DNA of 64,000 nt, taken from the NCBI GenBank assembly GCA_009667805.1, contig CM019064.1, positions 74,956,400 to 75,020,399 on the forward strand, given 5' to 3'. Within the stretch, counting starts at the first letter, position 1. Every line of letters starts with the position of its first letter. Both the position numbers and the translations under genes were made by a program. Below the pieces are notes generated by a model. The model was given only the letters and a program-made list of their open reading frames with translations. It was not told where the DNA came from and searched no databases. Shown in pieces: positions 53,817 through 62,903 of this stretch. This DNA is from Leptobrachium leishanense. Taxonomy: Eukaryota > Chordata > Amphibia > Anura > Megophryidae.

Positions 53817-54719
53817 CAGGGTTATTCAAAGAGATTCGAATGGCTGTCAAAAGGGAACCGAACGCTGAAAATCGGTGTTCGGTCACCTTTCTTGGCCTTT
53901 CGGCTATCCAGAGAGCAGGCAATTCGCCAAATCTTGGCGAATTGCCTGCACATACAGTGCCTGTTCGAGGGTAGTGAAATCCCCATAGAGAAGCAATGCT
54001 TCAGCTAGTCAGAGAACAAAAACCAGCAGTGAAAGGTTCCCGAAATGCCCTGTCATTCGGTGGTTTAATTCGGCAGGTTTATTCAGGCGAATCCCATAGG
54101 CTTCAATGTTAAAAATATTCCCGTTTTAATTCAATATCTAATAAACCGTTGATTATAATATTCTGCAGTAAAGAGTCTCTTTATTTATAGATTTTTTAGG
54201 ATATTTTAAGCATTTTTCGGGATTTTGTTTTTTTTAAAAAAAATCTGATTATTTTTTTAATTTTATTTTTAACTTTACTTATTTTTTCAGTAACAGCCCT
54301 TTTTATTATCATTCCCTGGACCTCATATGTAAATTTCAGACATTTTCGCTGAGTAGTTTCTTTGCAAACAGCGTTTCACTTTTCAAAAATTCAATCAAAC
54401 TGTTTTTCTAATTTATTCACTGCATTCGTCTGCGGTGTCGACTTTTTCCAGCGGCTGCGCTGCATGTGATCAGCTCCTGCTCAGGTTTATCCGGCGTTTT
54501 CGGCGGGTTAATCCAGATGTTTTTGCGGGTTTCTGTAGGTATTCGCTGGGTTTTTGCAGTGAGTGTTCGGCTGGTTTTCCCTGCACTTCGACGGCCCTGT
54601 GGTGCTTGCTGAATACACCGCAGGGTCGCCGGAATGGGATTGCCGAATCACCCCGAATTGAAGAGAACAAAAAGTCACCGAACGTGCGGTGGCTTTTCGA
54701 TTCTCTTTGAATAACCCTG
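53817..54719. mobile_element. Foldback family copy P4, inserted at the end of M2
   Basis: CAGGGTTATTCAAAGAGATT...TTCTCTTTGAATAACCCTG, 903 bp, collinear with P2 and P3. CTG on both sides (53814-53816 and 54720-54722) is the terminal CTG of M2, duplicated. Non-coding. Confidence 0.85.
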
Positions 54720-54725
54720 CTGATA

Positions 54726-55165
54726 TTTCTGCCCAGAGGAGAATGAATAAAAGCATTTCAACCAAACAAAATATGCAAACATTTGAGAGCTTCCTTTACA
54801 GTCCTGAAGAGCAGGGAATGTTATGTTCAGCAATTGCATTGGTTCTTTTTTGACCTATTTAAGCTTGAAAGTTAGTTTACAGATGAAGATTTTTTTCGTC
54901 AAATCACTGCAGCTCTAAGAAAACTGTTCAGGATAGATGGGATGTAAAAGAAACACATTACCATAGTGCTTATAGTATACATTGGAAGAAGCAATTGCCT
55001 CTTACATATTTTAACTGTTAAGCAACTTAAAAAGTAAAAGGATACCCCAGCTACCATTTATTTTTATTTTGAAAAGGTCAAACGAAGCTGAATGCCCACC
55101 CCATCAACCCTCATTCAGCTGTCCATAGTGGCCATGACAGCCCTTCAAAGTAGAAAGTCTTACTG
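54726..55165. other. No recognised feature
   Basis: AT-rich. No supported frame or repeat. Confidence 0.5.
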
Positions 55166-55633
55166 TAGATACTCGGGTAGACCGCTAGATTTTGTTGACA
55201 TCTGCATCGCGTGTAAAAAAAAATAATTTGCCATGCTCTGGATCCCAAGTCTCCCAGGAGTTCTGGTAGTCTTGCTGTAGTGACTGCGGGCCCCCTGATG
55301 TTTGCAACCACTTCCATCACGGCCAGAGGGCACACTCGGTTTAAGCCAATCATTCACCTCGCTTGCCTCCGCCGGCCATCTAAATCGCTAGTAAAGAAGA
55401 CGGGTGGCCGGCGGCTTCATGTTTAGTAACAACTGCAATCATTCAAGAGCAGAACACCCTGGCCTGAGGGGGAGCCTGACTGTGTTAAGAGAACCTGGAA
55501 TGATTTTAATTGTTTACCGGTACAGTATAATTTTGTTCCTCGCGTTATATTTGAGTCTTGAGTATTCTCTCATTTCCATAATAAATCTCTATCCATCGTG
55601 TTAAATTCGGGTCGCACTATACTCGAGTATCTA
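55166..55633. mobile_element. Possible mariner-type MITE (TAGATACTCG ends)
   Basis: TAGATACTCGGGTAGACCGC at the left and ACTATACTCGAGTATCTA at the right form short inverted ends of the ATACTCGAGTAT kind seen in vertebrate mariner MITEs. The interior has no coding capacity. Borders are approximate. Confidence 0.5.
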
Positions 55634-55984
55634 TGGTACCTCTGCCTGGAAGGCTGTTTTAAGCTTTCTCTGGACAGCCTTCTGGGATTATGATCAGCTT
55701 CATTCAACTGAAGCTGATCGTCCAATGCCTCTCATTGCTTTTGCTTGATATGCATCCAACCAGCTTGTGCTGATCATCAGACATTGGATGATTACGAATA
55801 CTGAGTGACAAAGTCAATTAACCAACACCAATCCCACACTCGGACAGCTTTCCGGCTGGAGCTAAGTGACAGATTCAGTTTAAAGGGCTACTACAGAAGC
55901 CAGGGAAGCCTGAGGGTGGTGAGGGAAGGGGGTTACTGAGCACCCCAAAATCATTTAAAATCACTTAAGTGGTCACAGTGGCTA
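55634..55984. other. No recognised feature
   Basis: Contains GATCAGCTTCATTC...GAAGCTGATC-type short inverted words (about 55690-55720). Nothing else was recognised. Confidence 0.4.
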
Positions 55985-55989
55985 GAGAG

Positions 55990-56572
55990 TGTCACGGTTC
56001 CCGGATCCCACCATGCAGTCCTTAAAGCCCAAACCTCCACAGAGCCCAAAAGCTACCAACAGGGTAGCCGTAGAAGAATCCCTAACTGTCTGGTCCTTAG
56101 AATTGGCCAGGTATACTAGCTAGACAGAAAGGGTTAATCAAAGACAACGTCGTAATACAAAACCAGGTCAGCAACACGGGGGTAGTCAGACGAGCCAGAA
56201 TCAGGAATACAGAGTATAGAATAGTCAAATGGAATAGCCTGGTCGATATCAGTGCAGAAGCGTAGTACAAGGAAATAGTCTAGGGCAACGGAAGGCAGAA
56301 TAGTCAGAAAACAAGCAAAGGTCAATAACAGGTTAAATCACGAGAGAATTCAGGTACAAGGAGCTCAGGTATGGATAACCACGATCTGGCACTGCTTAGA
56401 AGGAACTGTTGGTTTTTAAAAGACCTTCACCAGACCGCGCCCCCCTCTCAAGCCGCACCTCATGCAGCCACCTCCCTGCCTGTTTCAATTTAAACCGGGT
56501 GCTGGTGAGCGAGCAGCATCTGACATGCTGCCTTCAAGCACACCGGAAAGGCTGGAAGCCCCCAACGTTACA
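55990..56572 (-). mobile_element. Solo LTR, 583 bp
   Basis: TGTCACGGTTCC...CCAACGTTACA, that is TG...CA, with a perfect 5-bp duplication GAGAG (55985-55989 and 56573-56577). On the minus strand a TTTTAAAAACC TATA-like motif is followed by a pyrimidine-rich, TGCCT/TGACC-rich body like that of Ty3/gypsy LTRs of amphibians. No primer-binding site or internal genes adjoin it. A DNA transposon with short TGT ends is the alternative. Confidence 0.65.
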
Positions 56573-56577
56573 GAGAG

Positions 56578-57104
56578 TCCTTACAATGTTCCAAAGTGTT
56601 TCCCTTTTCATTCTCTACACACCATCACCAACAAGCACATAAAAGGCTTTAATTCATACACTCAAAAGTGCTGTAGATATAGGTGCTCTTATTATTGTTA
56701 ACCTCCATACCAATGTTAAATTAAATTGGACAGATGAGGTTGATTGAGGTTGCTTTGTCATCTAACAAGTGCAAGAAGGTCAACCCGGAGTTCATGTAGT
56801 GGACTGGTAAACCCATTTCAGGTCTATGATCTTTCTATCTCCGGCTTGAAATTGTTTCACTTGATTTATAAGCCTTTAATACATATTCCCGGTTTGTTCC
56901 TGTGACCCTGAACCATGATTAGTTTTCATTTTCATTCTTCTCACGTACACAATTTCTAGTGAACATGATCTTGTGTTGGTAGAAGAAGTAGCAACATAAT
57001 CGGTTCTTTGTAATAGACTTATTCAGAAAATAAAAAAAGAAAAATCTGCTACTAAGCATAATTATTTATTCAAATGGTAAAATGGTTGTCCACAAGGAGT
57101 GGGT
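56578..57104. other. No recognised feature
   Basis: AT-rich sequence between the two LTR-like elements. No internal retroelement genes are present, so the LTRs do not delimit a provirus. Confidence 0.5.
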
Positions 57105-57109
57105 GTCTA

Positions 57110-57674
57110 TGTCACATCCCTCGCTGTCTGTATGGCTCAACGGTGAGCAGCACCTTCCATGCCGCTTGCTGGCCGGCGGCCAAGTGAAGAAGTGGATGGT
57201 CGAGATCAGGTGACGTGGCCGTGGGCAGGGCGTGGCATGATGACACAGCGCCCGTCGGGTTTAAAAGCAGTAACCTAAAACAGGTCCGGTGCCCTGACAT
57301 GGTTCTCGCTCCTTTCAGTGCTCATATCTATTACATTGTGATTACTGTGTACCGACTGGCTTGTGTGACTCTCCATCTGGCTCTTAACCCTTAGCATTCC
57401 ATTGACTAACAATTGGCAAGACGACCTCTGGCATTTGGCTGACACTCTACTCTGGTGAAACAACCCCTGGAGTTCCTGATAACCCGCTCTGGTAAACGAC
57501 CCTTGGCATTCCTTCTGACATTCTGTATTGTGTTATCCCTTGGTCTGTTACTAGGTACGTTCTCCTCCAATTCTGATATAGATAGAGGCACGGACAACTC
57601 GAAGGATCTGAAGTGTAGGACAGTTGTGCTGCATATAGGGATCAGACATTTATATATCGAGGAGGAATGTGACA
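57110..57674 (+). mobile_element. Solo LTR, 565 bp, opposite orientation
   Basis: TGTCACATCCCTCG...GGAATGTGACA with GTCTA (57105-57109) and GTCTG (57675-57679), 4 of 5 bases. GGGTTTAAAAGCAG (57258-57271) is the TATA-like motif, at a position equivalent to that of the 55990 LTR on its own strand. GGTGCCCTGACATGGTTCTC corresponds to GTGCCAGATCGTGGTTATCC there. Probably a related family. Confidence 0.6.
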
Positions 57675-57679
57675 GTCTG

Positions 57680-58530
57680 CCATCATTGCAAGCATCAGAA
57701 AGAAAAAAAAAAGCACAGACGAACACCAGTGTTTCTTAAAATTTTAATCCAATCAGCAAAGGAGAAACTTTATAGCAAAGATCCTCCTGCTGCTGTTTGG
57801 TTTGGATTTCAGTTTTGAGAAATCCTAGAGTTTTTCGGCACTGCAATACTGGTAATCTTCGCTGGCATTCAACACTGGCAAACACCGGCACTTAGTGGAT
57901 AACTAAGGCATTGGATTATGATGTTTACTGGATGAAATAATTGTTAGTAGCTGCATTTTTTCAGGTTTAATTCTTTTGTTCTAAAACTGTTATTTTCTGC
58001 CGAATAATGAATGTGTCTAGAGGTATAAAAATATTTAACTATTAGTTTTTGACAAAAAATATATAAAGTAAGCCATGATTAAAAAAAAATGGAATCTTCA
58101 GTTTAAAACTCTTGCCAGTGTTCATTAAAGTACGGAAGTAATGGTGAATGTGTTATTATCCCAGGCATCAGATGTTTAAGCATGATGTCACCATGTTATT
58201 GGGTGTCATGTCTAACCTACAATCAGTGACATCAGACAATTATTGTGTTCTGTACGCAGTGGTGTAGCAAATGTTGCACATCTGCGCGCTGTAGGTTTAT
58301 ACAAAGTTAATGAATTATCTGGCAATTTTTTAATAAATGTGTGTCTCGATACTTACTGTAAGTCCATATATACCTGTTACTGGTTAATCATACAAATCTA
58401 ATTCTAATTTGCAACTTTTGCATGTATTTGAATATCTAACATGGAAATTGGCTGATAATCTATAGGAAGCTACAGATGTCCTTACTAATCAAACCATTTT
58501 CTTGTTACGCTTTTTAAAGCTATATACATA
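57680..58530. other. No recognised feature
   Basis: AT-rich, no supported frame or transposon end. Confidence 0.5.
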
Positions 58531-60625
58531 CAGGGTTATTCAGAGAGCACCGAAATGTTACTGACATTTTGGTGCTCTCTGATTCACCACACTTCGGCGA
58601 GTCCAATTTGCTGACCCTGGGGTGAACTCAGCAATCACCACAGGGTTCCCAAAAAGCAGTGAGTCAGCCGCCGAACGCCGCTGCCAACCCGCTGCAAACC
58701 CACCGGCCGCCACTGCAAATCCACCGGCTGCAAACCCACCGCCAACCCTCCGGGCAGCCGCCACAAACACGACGGACATCTGCCAAATGCAGCCGATAAG
58801 CACAGCGCCGACCAGCCGCAGAAAAAAGCTGTCAAGCCGCCAGATGGGTATATAAAAAAACACGATCGAAAGTATCAAATTTGAAACGCCGTTTGCAAAA
58901 AAACTACTGGACGAAAATATCTGTAATTAACATATAAGGTCCCACAGGTATGAATAATAATGAAAAGGTCTGTTGCATTAAAAAAATAAATATTTAAAAT
59001 AAAAGGGGGGTGGCTAGCCGCGCTGGGGAGCAGACGTCTTTAAGCTGAGCTCCGTAGGAAGCTGCTCTAAACGGCGGATTTCGACCTGGATTGTCGCCTA
59101 AATTGTCCCCTTGGGGAGTCCTTGCGTAGCTGGCCATCGGAAGGAGTGCTCTGGAGCTGCTTGGGTCCCCCCCTCCAGAGCCCAGCGGAGATAGGGGCCT
59201 TGTTTCCCAGCAAGTGAATTTACCCAGCGGCCATCTTGGGGCCTAAAATCCCCACGATCCTTTGAGGCGTCCCTCGCTTCCCTTCCCTCCCTCTGTGACG
59301 AGGCCCTGTCCAGGGATTTGACTGGCGCGGACTTGGAGGATCGAGGGCCCCCGTCCTCTGAACGCAGCTGTTGACCCGGCGGCGGAGTTGGTGGAGGAGC
59401 TCACAGAATGGAGGTGTCTGAAGCGCACTTCCCCTGGCAGAGATATGGTGGCTATACTTGCGGGCTGCTTGGAATGGGTGCTGGAGGCCGAGGGGTGCCT
59501 ACTGTGGTGCGGAGCAAGTCGGAGGCTGTCTTTTCGGATGGCTGGGAGCTGGGAAAGGAGGCCCTGGCTGCGACCCAGGTGGTGGAGGCCTTACCTATCG
59601 ACCGAGAGGGTGGTCGTCCTACTCTGGCGGCGATCTGGGGCACTGGAGGCACGCAAGAGTCGGCCGTACTGGGGATTTCGGAGGAGATTCCCGCTGCTAG
59701 TCCCTCAGCGCAACTTGTGGAGACATAGCGATCTGTCGGGCTGAAGTGCCCATCCGGGCCTCGTGACGGCGTCCTTGCTGTGGCAGTGATGACCTGGAGG
59801 ATGCCGGCTTTCCGTGCCACCCGTGAGTTGATTCGGCACAGGGAGGCTGAACACTCAGCATTCCTGCTGGACATGGGCTGAGGCGGTCTATGGAGTCCTT
59901 GTTTTTGTTGCTGACCCGTGCCATCTTGCAACAAAGACCCCCCCCGTGCAGATTTATTCCACCCCTCTCCCCAGCTGAGTTTTTCATTTTGCCCCCCCCC
60001 ATCTTGCTGACTCTTATTTTTTAATTTGACCCCTTTGATGTGTTCTTATCGTACATTCACCCCACCCCCCACGAGCTGAGATGTTTTATGAGAGTCCCCT
60101 CTTCATTGAGACATTTCCGTTGTCTTCTCTTTGAGTGTTTTTATTTTTCTTTTTTCTTCTGAAGATACCCCCCCCCCATTCGAGGATGACCCACCCTGGC
60201 TTTTTCTGCGACATATAAGATGGGGATACCCCCCTTTTGAGACTTATTTTGACACCTTTATATTTGTCTTTTTGTTTGCTATTTCTCGCCGAGACCCCCC
60301 TATCTGGGGATGTTTATTATTTTTCTTATGTGGCACCTATGCTGACTGTTTTGAGTGGCCCTACATGGTTCTTTCTTTACTGTGTCTGTACGCTGACTTA
60401 TATACAAAATAGAATTTAAATTTTTAAATTCCAAAAAGCAATAAAAAAAAAATATCCGAAAAGAAAATGTTGGTGAAAAAAATCCCGAAAAATGCCTAAT
60501 ATATTGAAAAAATAAATAAATAAAGAGACTTTTTACTGCAGATTAAAAGAATAAACAGTTTAATAGATATTAAATAAAAATGGGAGAAATGTTAACATTG
60601 AAACCTATGGGATTCCCTTGATTAA
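58531..60625. mobile_element. Foldback family copy P5, interrupted
   Basis: The left end CAGGGTTATTCAGAGAGCAC folds on CAGTAACATTTCGG-type sequence (CACCGAAATGTTACTG / CATTTTGGTGCTCTC). The left interior has a proline-codon-like GC-rich 20-24-bp repetition (58680-58790). After GGTCTGTTGCATT the family sequence is broken by an L1-type insertion (59005-60452). It then resumes with AAAGAGACTTTTTACTGCAG at 60523-60542 and ends at the Harbinger-like fragment. The right terminus is missing. Confidence 0.65.
59005..60452 (+). mobile_element. Second L1-type retroposon, probably non-autonomous
   Basis: The start GGGGGGTGGCTAGCCGCGCT recalls the GAGGGGCGGAGCTAGCTGTG start of the 42829 element. GAGCTCCGTAGGAAGC and CGGCCATCTTGGGGCC match its leader style. 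It ends with an AATAAAAAAAAAA tail at 60440-60452. GC-rich open frames of about 100 codons at 59388-59744 overlap one another, and none shows the ORF1 coiled-coil or RRM signatures. The downstream part (59930-60420) has C-runs and no ORF2. The target duplication cannot be resolved because both flanks are A-rich. Confidence 0.5.
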
Positions 60626-60775
60626 GGATGGCGCCAGACGAACGCAGTGATCATGTCCGTGTTGCCGCACAGTTTAACGTTCGTCGTAGCATAGCAAACT
60701 GAGCACGCACAACGCACGTGGCAAACGGACGCAAGTTAGGCAAGAACGTAAAACTGCTAGACGGACGTGCAGAGT
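60626..60775 (-). mobile_element. Harbinger-like MITE end fragment
   Basis: GGATGGCGCCAGACGAACGC preceded by TAA (60623-60625). Inverted and similar to the fragment at 240-505 (TAGGCAAGAACGTAAAA; GCCGCACAGTTTAACG). Its other end is lost at the border with the reverse-transcriptase fragment. Confidence 0.6.
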
Positions 60776-61175
60776 GCAGCAAGATGAACCATTATACACC
60801 GCCAAAAAATGCAACCACACATCAAGGTCCGCCCGAAGTTGTCAGGTAACTCGAATGTAATGAGTAGGTGCCCTCACCCCCTTTGTAGCCAGTGACAGAT
60901 GCCTACAAAAGGCTCTGCCCATTGGCAACACCCGACAGGCAAACTTAAGGTGGCCCAGAAAAGACTGCATTACCTGAAGCTGAACTTTTGGCGAACCCAT
61001 AACCCGGCGCACCAGGGTAACAAGAAAAGACAACTTGTCCACTGAAAGCCGGAAAACCATAAGATCCGTGTCTTTCTCAATACCCAAGAAGGATAAGACC
61101 GAGGAAGGACCCTCGGTCTTATCCTCAGCAACTGGGACCCCAAAGTCCTTCGCCGCCCTGCGAAAAGTAGACAAG
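60776..61175 (-). pseudogene. Ngaro/DIRS-type reverse transcriptase - RNase H fragment
   Basis: Minus-strand frame of about 115 codons. DFGVPVAEDKTEGPSS and VLSFLGIEKDTDLMVFRLSV correspond to the end of the palm (the FLGIE block). VMQSFLGHLKFACRVLPMGR is the linker typical of tyrosine-recombinase retrotransposons (DIRS/Ngaro). FCRHLSLATKGV follows, and after a TGA at about 60842 the frame goes on with QLRADLDVWLHFLAVYNG near 60838-60783, the RNase H entrance. The catalytic YxDD block lies upstream and is absent. The fragment ends at 61175 where plus-strand SGNH-associated sequence begins. A domesticated role is not indicated. Confidence 0.75.
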
Positions 61176-61231
61176 AGGTACACTCTTGCATGTTTATCTT
61201 TGTGCCTGTTTTTTTCTTTCTGTTTTGTTCT
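61176..61231 (+). other. Polypyrimidine tract and AG: possible 3' splice site before the SGNH frame
   Basis: CTGTTTTTTTCTTTCTGTTTTGTTCTCTTAG is a textbook branch/pyrimidine/AG arrangement directly before GTTCTCCCTTTGGCATGG. A spliced hydrolase exon is plausible but cannot be shown. The upstream exon would be on the missing part of the element. Confidence 0.4.
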
Positions 61232-61833
61232 CTTAGGTTCTCCCTTTGGCATGGTTTGGATTGTCGGCCATTCTTTTGTCCATTGGGTGGAGCGACGGGC
61301 TTCAGTTCGTCCTTATGACCGTAATCTTGTTTTTTCTCTTGATCACATACGGGTACGCTGGCGCGGTATCCGGGGTTTGAGGTGAGTGCAGTTGTTCAGG
61401 GAGGTCTTGTCTTTGACCCGACTGGTGAGTGGCCCTTTCGTTCTCATAATCCATGCTGGGGGTAATGATTTGTGTCATTTACGTATGGTGGATCTGCTGC
61501 GTTCCATCCAGGAGGATCTCGTACGTTTTCAGTCTTTGCTACCCGGGGTTGTTCTGGTCTGGTCAGAGGTGTTTTTTTGGCTGGCCTGGTCTGCTTTGGG
61601 CGATGTGCATGCCCTTGAACGTGCCTGCCACAAGCTTAAACACGCAGTGTCCCGTTTTTGTAACTCGTTTGGGTGGTCGGGCTATTTGTCATCGCGAATT
61701 GGAGGGTGCTAATTTGGTGCGTCCAGATGGTGTTCACCTTACTGACATTGGCTTGGACATTTTCAATGTCGGTTTGCAGATGGGGATTGAGGAGGGGCTG
61801 GCTGCGGGGGGGGGGCGCAGCCTGAGGGAGTAG
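61232..61833 (+). pseudogene. SGNH/GDSL-like hydrolase frame of an Ngaro-type retrotransposon
   Basis: SGNH-fold hydrolase relic, about 200 codons. Block I: VWIVGHSFVHWVERRA, with the nucleophile Ser in GHS. Block III: VLIIHAGGNDLCHL, with the Asn of GGND. Block V: VRPDGVHLTDIGLDIF, with Asp and His in DGVHL. Breaks: TGA at 61383-61385 where a Trp codon would fit (GIRGLR*VQLFREV), and one frameshift near 61680. Vertebrate Ngaro elements are known to carry such an extra hydrolase frame, and its substrate is unknown. The order with the reverse-transcriptase fragment is inverted, so this is a rearranged element. Confidence 0.75.
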
Positions 61834-62160
61834 TGGTGCTCAGGCTGCGGTGGCGGAAGTAATCCTGGCCAGCATTAAATTGGAGAAAATTGGAGAAAGT
61901 TGGAAGTTGGAGCTCAAGTGAGCAACTGGAAGAGGGGGCTTCCGGATGTGGCTGACGGCGCACCGGAAGTCGAACTCTGCGGAAAGGTTTTACCTGTCAG
62001 GGGCAGGGTACGCCCCTGCTGACAGTTGGGTTATGTTTACTAGGATTTGGATGTTATGAAAATATTAATATTAAATAAAGCTGTGGCCAAAGCCATTTTA
62101 CCCACTAAGAAGGTGTCAGTGCAATTTATTATGGTTGGCTTTGGTCATGGGATGGGATGT
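61834..62160 (+). mobile_element. 3' region of the Ngaro-type element
   Basis: After the hydrolase frame come CGGCGGAAGTAATCC / GGGGCTTCCGG words, an internal pair TGTCAGGGGCAGGG/CCCCTGCTGACA (62000-62026), and AATAAAGCTGTGGCCAAAGC (62074-62093) with a poly-A signal. TTTATTATGGTTGGCTTTGG follows. Terminal repeats of the split-direct type are expected here, but I cannot delimit them. Confidence 0.45.
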
Positions 62161-62352
62161 GTTTCGGCAGAATTGGGAAGGGCCCCTCCTTTAGGCAGTC
62201 AAGCTCTCCACTTATGAAGGCTGAAAAGCAGACTGGGTTACAAGCAGGATTTATTTTTCCCAGAATAAACTGTTTATGTATTCAGGATATCATAATAATC
62301 ATCAAAAGAAGATATAAGAAGATAACTGAAAATGTCATATTTACTAATTCTA

Positions 62353-62903
62353 TAGGGGTTATTCAGAGAGAGCCGTGACATTTCGGGGCCATTCAGAGAT
62401 CAGGCAGTTTGCCAAAACAGTTTATTATTTTATTCTACAGTAAAAAGTCTCTTTGTTTATAGATTTTTAAGGATCTCTTAGGAACTTTTTGGGCAAATTT
62501 TTTTTCCCATTTTTTTCTTAAAAGCTTTTTTTTTCTGTAACTGCCCTTTTTATTATCATTCATAGGATCTTATATGTTAATTCCAGACATTTTCGTTCAG
62601 TAGTTTTTTGCAAACAGCGTCTTAATTTTGAAACTTTCAAGCAAACTGTTTTTTTTTTTTTTACCACGTTCATCAGCTTGTTGGCTTTTTCTGGCGGCTG
62701 GTCTGCACTGTGATCGGTGGCTCATTGGCTTTTCCGACATGTTCGGCATGTTTCTTGTGGCGGTTCCAGCGGGTTTCCAGCATGTGTTTGCAGGTTTTCC
62801 CTGCACTCGGTGGACCCTGCGGTGAATGCTGAATGAACCGTAGGGACAGGTGGGGAAATTTGATTCCCCGAATTGCAGGGAAGTGCTCTCTGAATAACCC
62901 CCT
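62353..62903. mobile_element. Foldback family copy P6, shortened
   Basis: TAGGGGTTATTCAGAGAGAG...GTGCTCTCTGAATAACCCC. The interior agrees with P2-P4 (GTAAAAAGTCTCTTTGTTTA, TAATTCCAGACATTTTCGTT, TTTGCAAACAGCGT). It lacks most of the left arm. An interior T run is at 62647-62662. Non-coding. Confidence 0.75.

Noticed and set aside
58622..58855. Pro/Ala-rich frame resembling a structural protein
   Set aside because: GC-rich 20-24-bp repetition within a foldback element, with no conserved counterpart in the other copies.
60131..60412. Hydrophobic 93-codon frame (possible membrane protein)
   Set aside because: T-rich 3' part of the L1-type retroposon. The hydrophobicity follows from the base composition.
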